Source: Lates calcarifer (lineage: Eukaryota > Chordata > Actinopteri > Centropomidae). Taken from it: a stretch of 64,000 bases of DNA. The position numbers and the translations under genes were made by a program. A model generated the notes under the pieces. That model was not told the origin of the DNA and made no database searches. It saw only the letters and a program-made list of their open reading frames with translations. The stretch spans positions 5,630,196 to 5,694,195 of the forward strand of contig NC_066851.1 in NCBI RefSeq assembly GCF_001640805.2, written 5' to 3'. Shown piece by piece: positions 14,501 through 24,216 of this stretch (position 1 is its first letter; the number at the start of each line of letters is the position of its first letter).

Positions 14501-17500
14501 TCCTCTAACCCAACCACCTCCTCTTGCTTCTTCTCTTTATCCTCCACCTCATCTTTTTTCTCTTCCTCCTCTAACTTCTTGATCTCCTCCTGTTTCTCCC
14601 TTTCTTTAATCTCCTCCATTTCCTCCTGCTTTTCCTCTTCCTTTAACTCCTCCTCCTCTTCCTGCCCCCCCTCTTGTATTTCCCCCACTTCCTGCTGCTT
14701 CTCCTTTTCCTTTAATTCTTCTGCCTCATCAGGCTTTTCCTCCTCTTTTCCCTCTTCCACTTCCTGCTCTTTCTCCTCTTCCTGTATCTCTTCAACCTCC
14801 TTTAAATCATCCTTCTTCCCATTCTCTGCCTCTGTCTTCTCCTCCTTTTCCTCTTCCTTTGACTCCTCAAACTCTGCAGTCTCACTTTCTTTCTCTGACT
14901 CAACAGCTGTCTTTAGGCCACTTTCAGTCATAACGTCTTCCTCAAATCCTAACGTCTCTGTCTCAGTTTGAGCTTGTTGGAGGTTGTTTACTGTATTTTT
15001 CTCTGTATTTAGCTCACCTGCTTCACCTTCATCTTTTGTGACTTTCTGCTCCATCCTGTGACGACACAAACTCTTGATCTTCATAGTTTTCCACCTGTGT
15101 TGTGCTCTCGCTAGTGGCTTTTTCAGGACTTATTTTAGTAGAATCAAACAATCCAAACCTTTGGGAGGTGCCCTCATCAGGTTGAACCTCTGCCTCGTCC
15201 CCTAAGTCACCTCGATGTGTTTGTGTGTCTATGTTATTATCAATCACAGCGGGCGTATCTGAGTCGTCATCAGCTTTTACAGTGTGAGCAGTTATTTCAT
15301 CCTCGCCGTGGACTGGTTCATTTCTCTCCTCAGCTGTGCCTGATGATAACAGAGGCAAACTCTTTCCACTGCTCTCGTCTGTGATTCCGCTGCCTTGACT
15401 TTGCTCTGCTGATTCCTCAGTCTGAGTAGTGGAAATTTCCCTGTGAAGCACATCTGTCTCTTCGGTGCTCCCCTCACCCTCAGCATCGTTAACCGACAAG
15501 ATTTCAGCCCCTTCCTCATCACCACTTCCTGTTTTTTGATCTTCCTCAGTCTTACCTACAGATTGTCCAGTGGAGTCTGAATTTAAATCCACAGAACTGA
15601 ACTCAGGCCCTCGATTGATGTCAGACTGTGTCAAAAAATCTGAATCAGTGTCACTTGTAGACTTAATTTCCTCTTCCCCTGGTTCTCTGTTATTATCTTT
15701 ACTACCTTCATTTCCTAGCGATTTGGGCATCTGGTGCCGTTCACCCTCTATTTCCGAAGATCTTTCTTTACTTATAATGGAGGATATTTCATCTACAGCC
15801 TGGGACTTTTCCTCTAACTTGGTCTGAGGGGAAATATCTTTTTGATCAACCTCAGATGCAGCATCTGAAGCATCATCACCACTGTCTTCAACTGGTGCTA
15901 AGGTGGCAGACCCTGCCTCTGTCTCAGACTGGGACACTTGATCTTGTTCCTCTATATTTGATTGATTGGTGTCTTTGTTGGAGCTGCTGTTAATGCTATT
16001 ATCTCCCACTTCTGGTATCATTTCTGTCACAAGCGTTTTCTCCAGTCTCTGTATATCTGGCTCTGATTGGTCTGGTTGTGTTTGACTGGTGTCTATGTTC
16101 TCTGAGCCTTTTTCTTGTCCTAAGGTTTTCTCCTCCATTGTCTCCTTAAAGTCTCTCCCTGTCCTCTCATCAACTTCACTCTCATCTTTCCTGAATCCTA
16201 AAATGCCCCCGATCCCCATATCCAACCAAGAACTAGAGGCTGACTGTTCTTTCTCTTCTTTCATCGTCTCCCCAGCTTCTCTTTCACCGTTTGTCTCGTC
16301 TCCTGACCCCTGGTTGGTCACGCCAAAGCCCAGTGTCTGTGACAGCCCGTTTCCTAGCCAATCCAATGTCCCCATCTCTTTCTTCTCCTCTTCATGTAAT
16401 TGGCTGCCCTCTAGATCCAGAGACATCCTCCTGCTCCTGAATTTTACTTCTGGCTCATGTTCTTCCTCCATTTCTCTCTCTCCATCATTCTCATTTATTG
16501 CTGAATCTGTTTTCGTCTCTCTTCCGAAGCTGAGCCACCCAGTCATGGTCGAGGCGAAAGAATCAGCTGTTTCTTTGTCGTCTTCTCTACTTTTCACAGC
16601 ATCATCAGGTTTTCCTTCTCCTCCAAACCCCAGCCATCCTGTTACAGATGAAGTTAACGTCTTGGCTTGTGTTTCTTCTCTCTCATTTTCTATCTCCTCT
16701 TCGGTCAGTTTGCCAGATTCTTCCTCTTCTCCCAGACCTAACCATCCTGTCACTGAAGAACCGAGCCAGGAAGAGGAGGGAGACCCACCTTGTTCGTTCA
16801 GAGCCGCAGAATTCTCATGTGGTTCTTCGTGAGTCCCGGCAGCAGCGTCACCAGTGTTTTTGTTTTCCTCTCCGTCGGACTGCTGGGCTGAAACTGGAGA
16901 TTCTGTAGAGTGATCTGCAGACGCTGAAGGGCTTCCAGCATTCGTGTCATCAGTGTGTGGGATGGTTTGGGTGGATCCTGACTCCTGGATTTGGATTTTC
17001 TGATCATCATTTTCATCACCATTGTCAAGATCACTGGAGTCAATAGGATAGCCATACTCATCCAAACAGAAGAAATCAGATCTCTGAATGAGGAGAGAAA
17101 GTGGGGCTCATAAATAATATAAAATCAGCAAGAACTATTACAACAACCAATAACTCAAGGTGAAATAGCTGGTACCAGTTTCTTAATGTGGTGTAAGACA
17201 GCATGGCGCAAACACATAGAGAATAAATGTTGCTTTCAATTTATTACTTATTATGAGAATGTAAAAGTATGTTTTCTTGACAGGCTGCATCTGAAGAGTG
17301 AGTGAAATCAAAGCCCATTTACCTGTGTTTCTACTACTTTCTCTGCAGTTGCATAAATCTGCTCCTCTTCCACGGCATCCTTTGGGAAATAACCAAACTG
17401 TTTGTCAATCTGAAATCAAAAAGGACATAAAACAGTGCATGATCACAATTTAGATCAACAGGGATCACAGCAGGAAAGGAGAGGAAATTGGAGACAGATA

Positions 17501-18558
17501 AAGATAATAATTTTGTTTTTTCAGTTCAATTCATAGCTGAGTGATGCTGATAAAGCTTAAAGATTATAAACAGACCCATCAGAAAACAGACCCAATTCCT
17601 TGCAGCACAGATTGCACACAAGCTGCAATAAGAATTCTTAGACTTGAATGTGAGACTTAAAAATGAAATGTTTGGACATAAATCAGGGTATGCCTTGATG
17701 CAGTTTCCCTTAATTAAATAGCTACATTTAACTCAATCATGCAAAGATATTTGTTACACAAATACACAATCTTCCACAAACAAAATATGTTTGTACTTGA
17801 GCTCAATTCTTTTTACTTCTTATTTCTGTTCTTCTTAAATCCTGTTGTGTTTTCTTAGCAAGGGTTCATCACAAAGACAGTGGAAATGTGCTGAGATGTT
17901 CCCTATTTCTGTCCATATCATTGGTAACTGCTAATAATTACATGTCTTCAGTTGTACAGTCTTACAGGAAACACAATACATTCACACTGATTCAGAATTT
18001 ACTTTAGCTAAAACCACTCAAAGCAGTATTAGGTGATGTCAGTTACAGTTAAATGGTTCAGAAATCACTGTAGCGGTGTTGTGTGGGTCATTATTTTATC
18101 TGTGGCGATGTTGTGTCAGTTCAGCACAGTACACAGTACAATATGTCTGGATATAATTATTCATTCACTCACATAAATAATTATATCATTAAATATAATG
18201 AAATGAGCTGCTCTAAGGGCATTTGTGTTACAAGCTACAGTATTAACATTACTCAGCTAGTTAGCGCTAACCTAAACTGTCTGTGTTATAATCAGGAGTA
18301 ATCTCTTTAACCCAGAGCCTAGGATGAGGAACTGCTTGAATTGAGATGGTTTCTCTTCATATCCAAAGGGAAACAGATTGTCAAACAGATGGAGATAGCA
18401 GACATACAGTGCCTGCCCAGAGGTCCTCCCTCTTTCCAGTCAGTTTGTGGTAAACAAAGATGGTGTCTCCTCGCTGGAAGCTCAGGAAACGACAGTCCTT
18501 GCCATGGTGGTCCCTGATGGCCTGCACCCTGCTCATCAGGCCTGTACACACACACACC

Positions 18559-18591
<33 letters not shown>

Positions 18592-18908
18592 GAGAGAGAG
18601 AAAGAGAGAGATATAATGGCAAAGACACACAGACACAAGGAGGTGATTGAAATAAAAAATGAGCAGATGGAATTAAATGGAACAAAACACATTATGATAA
18701 TTAAGAAAGCCTAAGATTTTGAAAAAACAAAGCCTAAATATAGCCTACGCTATCATGAACTAGAATCATAGTAGCTTGAGGACTTACTTTCACACTCAGA
18801 GTCTCCACAGATCTTGTAGTCAGACAACAATCCCAGGTTTACGTGAGGAAAAATCACAAACACTATGACTGTAATCCAGGGGATTCTGTTAACCTGTGAA
18901 ACAGCCAT
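1476..18908 (-). CDS. mia2: MIA SH3 domain ER export factor 2 (TALI/cTAGE5), long form, 28 exons
   Basis: The gene encodes a membrane cargo receptor of ER exit sites; the family (TANGO1, TALI, cTAGE5) recruits COPII coats and exports bulky cargo such as collagen and lipoprotein particles. Exons in transcript order are 18908-18788, 18541-18408, 17409-17323, 17083-12857, 12724-12503, 12193-12093, 9632-9501, 9297-9276, 9078-8990, 8729-8658, 8386-8276, 8157-8086, 7932-7828, 7664-7542, 7298-7110, 6932-6842, 6592-6525, 6430-6360, 6251-6150, 6037-5941, 5793-5726, 5540-5455, 5301-5188, 4591-4424, 3477-3337, 3156-3104, 1975-1798 and 1705-1476. All introns are GT-AG and phases agree. After two single-base breaks in exon 4 are allowed for, the product is about 2423 residues: signal peptide, SH3 (about 27-115), acidic lumenal region, membrane helix (about 1651-1672), coiled coil to about 2100, and a proline-rich tail. 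The motif DKDPYALD followed by SPYGPSPLG and TRAFLSPPTL is a MIA2 hallmark. Confidence 0.94.
5726..9632 (-). other. mia2: mia2 exons 7-21: membrane helix and coiled-coil region
   Basis: Exon 7 (9632-9501) carries the family signature [20 protein letters not shown] followed by a hydrophobic helix (IITSLVGLVTVLLFTC), which anchors the protein in the ER membrane. Exon 8 (9297-9276) is a 22-base microexon. The following small exons, most of them in-phase, encode heptad-rich, charged sequence such as KELERDLEQLKDQLDRQK and ENELKLHRLLTVEEKERLQ. In this family the coiled coils bind partner receptors and ER exit-site proteins. Intron-exon phases match throughout (exons 7-21 total 1412 coding bases). 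Introns are mostly 0.1-0.4 kb and I see no other genes in them. Confidence 0.92.
10580..10681 (-). other. mia2: mia2 alternative first exon (short cTAGE5-like isoform)
   Basis: An ATG at 10681 opens a 34-codon exon (MAEHPASDQLASKAVDF...) ending GAT/GTACGT in phase 0. It joins in frame to the membrane exon at 9632, which also starts in phase 0, giving a product of about 827 residues that lacks the signal peptide, SH3 and lumenal region. The sequence just upstream (10690-10860) contains several CpGs, as expected of a promoter. In mammals the cTAGE5 forms arise from an internal promoter in the same place. The alternative is that this exon is a chance open frame, but the codon use, phase and position argue for a real start. 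Confidence 0.8.
12093..12724 (-). other. mia2: mia2 exons 5-6, end of the lumenal region
   Basis: Exon 5 (12724-12503) codes for a charged linker ending SSQPLEG, and exon 6 (12193-12093) for MKQILDLVHQITEDSATHVH and a Trp-containing helix. Exon 6 has a clean CTCTAG acceptor and a CAG/GTAGGA donor. For exon 5 a stronger-looking acceptor lies at 12748 (TCTCACTCAG), but using it puts the exon out of frame with exon 4. The weaker ATACAG site just before 12724 keeps the frame and gives a 222-base symmetric exon, so I chose it. Reading through the exon 6 donor would add a short hydrophobic tail beginning VGVIILLF before a stop at 12036. Confidence 0.75.
12857..17083 (-). other. mia2: mia2 exon 4: giant lumenal exon, acidic, with two frame breaks
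   Basis: This 4.2-kb exon begins RSDFFCLDEYGYP right after the SH3 domain and ends at a CAAG/GTATTT donor. It is read in three successive frames: 17083 to about 15034, then to about 13377, then to 12857. The first part holds at least three tandem T-GWL-x-(F/L)G motifs. The middle is extremely Glu/Lys-rich (about 14170-14880). The last part has the segment YYKNLLAYMS and GRHKLQFLDYMLG, a conserved TANGO1/MIA2 lumenal block. All three frames are clearly coding in composition, so this is one exon broken by single extra bases rather than three genes. A short intron cannot be excluded, but no convincing GT-AG pair with a pyrimidine tract spans either overlap. Confidence 0.85.
17323..18908 (-). other. 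mia2: mia2 exons 1-3: signal peptide and MIA-type SH3 domain
   Basis: Exon 1 (18908-18788) starts with ATG and encodes a hydrophobic signal peptide (core WITVIVFVIFP) followed by the cysteine motif KICGDSEC. Exon 2 (18541-18408) carries the SH3 core with MSRVQAIRDHHGKDC, GDTIFVYHKL and REDLWAG. Exon 3 (17409-17323) completes it with FGYFPKDAVEEEQIYA. The cysteines and the FGYFPKD segment are typical of the secreted or lumenal SH3 fold of the MIA family, which binds cargo in the ER lumen in TANGO1. Exon phases are 1, 0 and 0. About 1 kb of intron at 17410-18407 separates exons 3 and 2 and shows nothing recognisable. The exon 2 acceptor abuts a simple repeat. Confidence 0.93.
18546..18611. repeat. 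(AC)n/(AG)n microsatellite at the mia2 exon 2 acceptor
   Basis: An ACACAC tract runs directly into about 50 bases of interrupted AG repeats. On the minus strand this reads as CT repeats then GT repeats, ending TGTACAG at the exon 2 splice acceptor, so the microsatellite serves as the pyrimidine tract. Confidence 0.9.
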
Positions 18909-19521
18909 TCTTAGTGTTTTAACAGAAACGTGTCAGGAGATAATGTCCATAATAGAAATAAATAACTCCGGCCAGTTGTGCTGGCAAGTGGACATTGCCT
19001 CTAAGCTGTTGCTGTCATGAAGACTCAATAGTAAATGAGAGAACTGAGATAAGATATAAGGCTAGCATGGGGATAATCATTAACATCCAAGAGCTGCTTG
19101 CAATACAAAAGATTATCTGTTTGTTGGTCAAAGGTTTTTATTTTACTTTGGAGTTTAATATTGGAACGGAAATTATATAATTTACTTTTCACTGTGAAAT
19201 GAATAAACAAACGTGGCGACAGATAAATGTTTTGGCAAGCTAAAACGTTTACGTTTTGTGGACTTCGCTCCTCTTCAAAAAAGCTGGCAGCACATGTAGC
19301 GTTCATCACCATGGCAACCACCGCCGCGCACAAAGATCACGTCACTCACGCGTTCTCAATCAAGATGGCTCCCTAGTTTGTGAGTAGTTTTGCCGTCTGC
19401 GAAAAAGTCATTTATTTTGGTCGTCGAAGGAGGTTTTTTATTGTAACTCTACGCTTCAGTTGTAGCTGCCTGCCTTTTACATCCGACGTTTCGATATAAA
19501 TTAGCTCACAACTAAAACAAA
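18909..19521. promoter_or_regulatory. Divergent intergenic promoter region, mia2 (minus) and gemin2 (plus)
   Basis: Only about 0.6 kb separates the two start codons. The gemin2-proximal half holds an X-box-like sequence (CATCACCATGGCAACC, 19304-19319), a CRE-like TCACGTCA (19337-19344) and a YY1-like CAAGATGGC (19361-19369), the last oriented with gemin2. These are typical of housekeeping promoters and suit gemin2. The mia2-proximal half (18909-19200) is AT-rich and shows no clear element. Motif matches are by eye only. Confidence 0.55.
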
Positions 19522-22447
19522 ATGAAGTCAGACGCTGAGGAGTTAATGCCGAGGCTGCTGCCCGTTGAGTTTCGAGACACTGCAGAGGACCTGGATCTGA
19601 ATGGGCCGCCGAGAAACCCTCAGGAATACCTCCGACAAGTCCAGTAAGTTCACCTGAAAGCCTTTGTTTCTGTTTGAACAGCGGAGAACCGTAATTCTGC
19701 TGGGTACAGCCATGTACTATACTGATGCTGCCACCGGAAATATTGTAAACACCGTGGCATGGTGGTGACCGTGGAAGTGTTTATCACCGAAGGTAACAAG
19801 TACAGAAAGTTTCAATAGGGTATCGACATCGACATGTTTTGTGAACAGAATGTATTAGTTTAGCAATTTTTATGTGATGAAATAATGTGTTTCATTTTCA
19901 TCAGGTTGGAGGCGTCATTGTGTCCAGAGGTGGTAGTTGCCCAGATTGACCCCAAGAAACTGAAGAAGAAACAAACAGTTAATGCATCTGTGAGTACATG
20001 TACACATTGAGGTCTGTCCTTGCAATGGAAAAATGAACATACCACTGCATAGTCATACAGTGCAGCATCTACCTTAATGTGTGTTTGTATGTAAGTGTAT
20101 ATGTTTTCCTGTTTTACTGTGTGTATTTGTCACTATTTTATTAGTAGTCTGCCTGCTTACCTCAAGTATTAAATGAGCTATCAGGGACACATGGATTATG
20201 TTTGCATGTATGAGATCAGGGGATAAAAAAATGCATTCTTTTCCTTCAAATGTCCAAGAAGTGAGTCTTCTATGTTTCAGGTGGCAGGCTGTCATGCTGC
20301 TCCCATGGGTTTCTGCCCCAGTCTCAGTTGGCAGCAGCAGCAAGTCAGTAACTTCTCAGATGTCAGACAGGTAAAACAAAACACATTTTTGTTCTCTTTT
20401 CTTAAAAATCACTTGTTAAACTGTCAAAACCTGAAATTATTCAATTTAGTTACTATGTTCTGCCGTCAGTGTTTGTTTTGAAATGTGTTGAATGAAAAAG
20501 GCAGTGTTGAATTGTGTAAGCGTGTGCAAACTCTGGTGTAGGTTTAGAATCATAATAGTTTTTACAGTCCACTGTTCTGGATTTTGCTTTCAGAGCATCA
20601 CAAAGAACAGGAAACACTGGAGCAGCCAGACTCTGGATGACAACGTGCTGATGGTGAGGAGATGGCACAGTCGTGAAATTCACTCAATAGTTGAAAAAAG
20701 TGTGTATTTATTAGCATCAAATTGGATGTTTACCTCAAGTCTGAGCAGAATCAACACTTGATATGGGATTATTATACACAAGTTAAACTGGAGGAGATTT
20801 TGCATTTGTTGTAATATGGTATTTGTGTGTGTTGTACAGCCAAAGCTAACAGACGAGGAGGGCTGGAAGAGGTTTTGTTTAGGGGAGAAGGTCTATCTGG
20901 GCACGTCATCCTGTGACACAGATGCAGAACCAGAGCCAGCACTGGACTATCGCAAGGTTGTATGAATGTGTGTTTGTTTGAAGGTCTCCTTTACTGAACT
21001 ATTTATTTAGCTGCATCATCAACTCCAGCTGCAACTTGAATGGAAAACACCAGATTGTATTCTGTTGCTCAACTGTACTATCTAAACTACTATCTAAAAT
21101 GACCTGCTCATTGGTACAGTTGTTGTGAATATGTCAAAGTTTTTAAAATTTTGTCAAAATATAACTTGAAGTGAAAATAAGAATGCTTCACTCCTGTGAC
21201 TTAAGTTTGTTGATAAATGTATAATGGTTTTATTTTAATTATATGACTGCGGAGCCTTTAATGTGACTGATACTGATAAAAGCATGTCTGTGTTCAGGTG
21301 GGCTTCCCTCCCTTCCTCAGCATCGTTAGCAGACTCAACCAGGTAAAATTACCTCCCCACATAGAAATGCACCTCACACTCTAACAGTGACTGTTTTCAT
21401 GTAAGTCTGTTTTCCTACTTATTTCTGTGTTGACAGTCCACGGTGTTGATGGTGTTGGAAATTCTTATCAGTTGGTTTGAGGAGAGACCATTTGTTCCAC
21501 AGTTGGTGAGTTTGGTTGATGATGTCACTTAGTATTCTTCAGTTGGTTTCTGCTTCCATATTAGTCAGTATTATTAGTATTAGTGAAAGCCTATGCTTGT
21601 TGTTTTTCAATAGAAGAATGACTACATTTGAAAAAAAAAAAGGATAGGTCTTCCCACAGGAGCTGGCACACAGAACAGACAGTTTGTTTGTTGTAGGGTC
21701 GCTGGTTTTATGCTCTACTGGCCTGCCTGGAGAAGCCTCTATTGCCCGAAGCCCATTCCTCAATCAGACAGCTGGCCAGGAGATGTTCCCAGCTCCGCAG
21801 CACTCTGGTAGGGCTCTGTCTGCTTTACTGTCCTCTGACCTGTGTTACTCTTCCACTGCCATCCTCTGTGTAACACTACCTATGTGTGTGCCTGTCAGAA
21901 TTGGACTCTCGATGTGAACCATTAGACATGACATTATCTGTCCTGATTTCATGATTCCACAGGAGAGTCAGGAGGATGAGAAACTGCCTGCCCTCAACCT
22001 GCTGATCTGTCTTGTTGCCAGGTACAGTATCTAACACTTAGTCCAGTTTAAATCTGTCAGGTCACATCTTGTTTTAGATATCAGGGCTGCTTGTATTCTT
22101 GGGAATATTAAATCCAGCACAAAGAGAGTTAACCCTGGTCTAACTAATGACCAATATATAATTTGTTTTGAATGATTATACCAACAGCTTACAGTTTGAC
22201 ATTTGCAAAAATTCAGTATTTTGATTTTTGAAGTGAGAAGATGTAAATACAATAATACAACCAACCAAAACACAACTCAACAAAATATGTACTTTTTTCA
22301 CAGAAGTGTCCAAACATACAGCTGTAGATGTACACCATGTCAGATTGAACTTTTGTGCTGAACACTGTATTATGCAATTATACTGACTTCCTTTTTTTAA
22401 CCTGCAGATACTTTGAGCAGAATGATCTGGCAGATCAGCCAGAGTGA
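19522..22447 (+). CDS. gemin2: Gemin2 (SMN-interacting protein 1), 10 exons
   Basis: Gemin2 is a core subunit of the SMN complex; it clamps the Sm protein pentamer during assembly of spliceosomal snRNPs in the cytoplasm. Exons are 19522-19643, 19905-19989, 20281-20370, 20594-20653, 20840-20956, 21298-21342, 21437-21505, 21697-21807, 21963-22021 and 22408-22447, all GT-AG with consistent phases. Together they give 265 residues (human about 280). Diagnostic segments include [63 protein letters not shown] and ending [13 protein letters not shown]. The N terminus is shorter than the human one; the chosen ATG sits directly before the conserved EELMPRLLP block. The gene starts about 0.6 kb from divergent mia2 and converges on pnn. 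No damage is seen. Confidence 0.97.
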
Positions 22448-22900
22448 ACAGTTTGTAACTGATAACAACAAGACTTCAAGGAAGAATGTGTAGTAAGCCC
22501 TCTTCTTACTGATGCAACATTCAGACAGCAGGCTCTACACTCAAGCAACAAGACCTAACATTTGGACTCATGAACAACTTGACATGGAGAACCTTTACCA
22601 ACCAAGTAAAATCAGTGGATGGAAATAAACTGTTAAAGGTCTCAACAGCGCACACATCCACAGTGGGGCTGTGGTGGCTCTGCACAGGTTGGGATGAAAG
22701 TTGAGGAGGAAACCAAAGGGCCTCAACCATGAACAGAACCTGCTTTATTTTAAATGAATTTGGTTACTTGAACAGACCTCTGCTGTTACTGAAGAAGCCA
22801 CAACAGGAGGATCACTTTTATTTTTTTTTGGCAGGTTTAGTCATGGGGTTATTGAATCTAATAAATGTGAGATTTGTCTAATAAACTGTGATGGTTTGTG
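22448..22900 (+). other. gemin2 3' UTR with two polyadenylation signals
   Basis: The sequence after the gemin2 stop contains AATAAA at 22860-22865 and again at 22880-22885, giving a 3' UTR of about 0.45 kb. No open frame of interest is present. Confidence 0.75.
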
Positions 22901-24216
22901 TAATTGCTTGTGTGGACATTGTTGTTAGTCAAGTGTTTCAAGCCCCTACAAATATAGTTGCCAATATGAAAAATGCAAATGGCATGGCTCTGGATCCAAT
23001 ACTTTGGTTCAGAGCAAAAAATCTGCTGAGACAAAAAAAAACACATGACATTATTGATCAACAGAGAATGAATCACCTGTTTTTTGTATGTCAAGCAGCT
23101 CAGGATAGCCTTGTCTCAGGGTAATGATACATAAAACGTGGCTAGGTTACCAGACAATCAGCAGGTTGTGAGCAGATCAGTGAAATTCCCTCACTGCCTC
23201 CACTGGTGATGCAGAAACTGCTCTTGAAACAACTCTTGACTTGCAGACTATTGTCAACTATCTTGCTTATCCCTTAAATCATCTTAAAGGAAACATTCCA
23301 ACATTCTCTAGTTCTAGCTTTTCAACTGAGGGTGTTACACCTCTTTTATAGCACTTTAAAACAAATGACTGATATGAAATATAATCAACTCATTTGTGAA
23401 AATTATTGCCGGAGCCCTCATACATCTCCAATAATTACCACACCACACATATTTCCACTAATACCTCACCTTTATTTTGAAGCAGATTATCAGTTGGTAC
23501 AAAAAAGGAAAAACAGTTTCAAAAACCAGTATTTAAGCAGATCGCACATGTATCCGAGTGATGACGATACAAAGGCCCTGACATTGATCAAATAGTGGAG
23601 ATAAATGGGGATTGAACGTATTGTCACATCAACTTGAAAACACAACTACAATGTTAATGGTCACTGCTACCATAACCGTCAATACCCCAGCCTATGGCAT
23701 TGTGATTAGGATGAAAAAAAATAGAAAACAAACATTCAACACCATCTTTTCATCGTGGAGCCACATAGACCTTTGTAAAACCCAAATGTCAGGCTGACAA
23801 TAAATCATCTGGATTTAAAATGAAAGGACTAAAATGATGTCTCTCCTACCGCAGACCTGTTTAATAAAGAACCCAATTAGAGAAAGCAAACGGAGCATCC
23901 ATACCAGATGCACCACTCTGACTAGGAAGTCCAGTTTACATTTCTTTTGCCAAGTAAAGGGACAAGGTTGGAGGAAAATAATAACCAGTTATCCATGGTA
24001 TTAATTTAGTTGAAACACCGCCTTTAAATTCCTACATTGAGAAAAAGCCTCTAATGCTAAAACTTCCAATGGGCCTTTGTGTGTAAAATATGGCATTTTA
24101 ATACCAATTTAAAATTCTGTCGTCTCATCTGTCATTAAGTAAATAGCAGGAAGCTTACATTCCCTCAGTGTTTTCCTGTCCTCAAATTATCATACAGAGG
24201 CTGAATGAGAACCAGA
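22901..24216 (-). other. gemin2-pnn convergent spacer and pnn 3' UTR
   Basis: Non-coding AT-rich sequence separates the two convergent genes. A minus-strand AATAAA (TTTATT at 23471-23476) is a candidate pnn polyadenylation signal, which would give a 3' UTR of about 0.75 kb and leave about 0.55 kb between transcript ends. I recognise no gene or repeat at 22901-23470. Confidence 0.5.

Noticed and set aside
14579..14971. 130-codon Ser/Cys-rich plus-strand frame
   Set aside because: Antisense of the Glu/Lys-rich mia2 tract.
13372..15084. Separate 570-residue gene starting at 15084
   Set aside because: It overlaps mia2 exon 4 on the same strand, has no promoter or splice context of its own and continues the mia2 composition; it is mia2 read past a frame break.
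15034..15105. A tiny intron explaining the first mia2 frame break
   Set aside because: GT-AG pairs that would fix the frame inside the overlap are about 16 bases long, too short for a vertebrate intron, and longer options lack a pyrimidine tract.
16089..16832. 247-codon open frame on the plus strand
   Set aside because: It is the antisense shadow of the mia2 lumenal exon; Ser/Phe/Pro-rich composition mirrors Glu/Lys codons and the sense frame is recognised.
22448..24216. trappc6b between gemin2 and pnn as in human
   Set aside because: No exon-like sequence or TRAPP motif is visible on either strand in this spacer.
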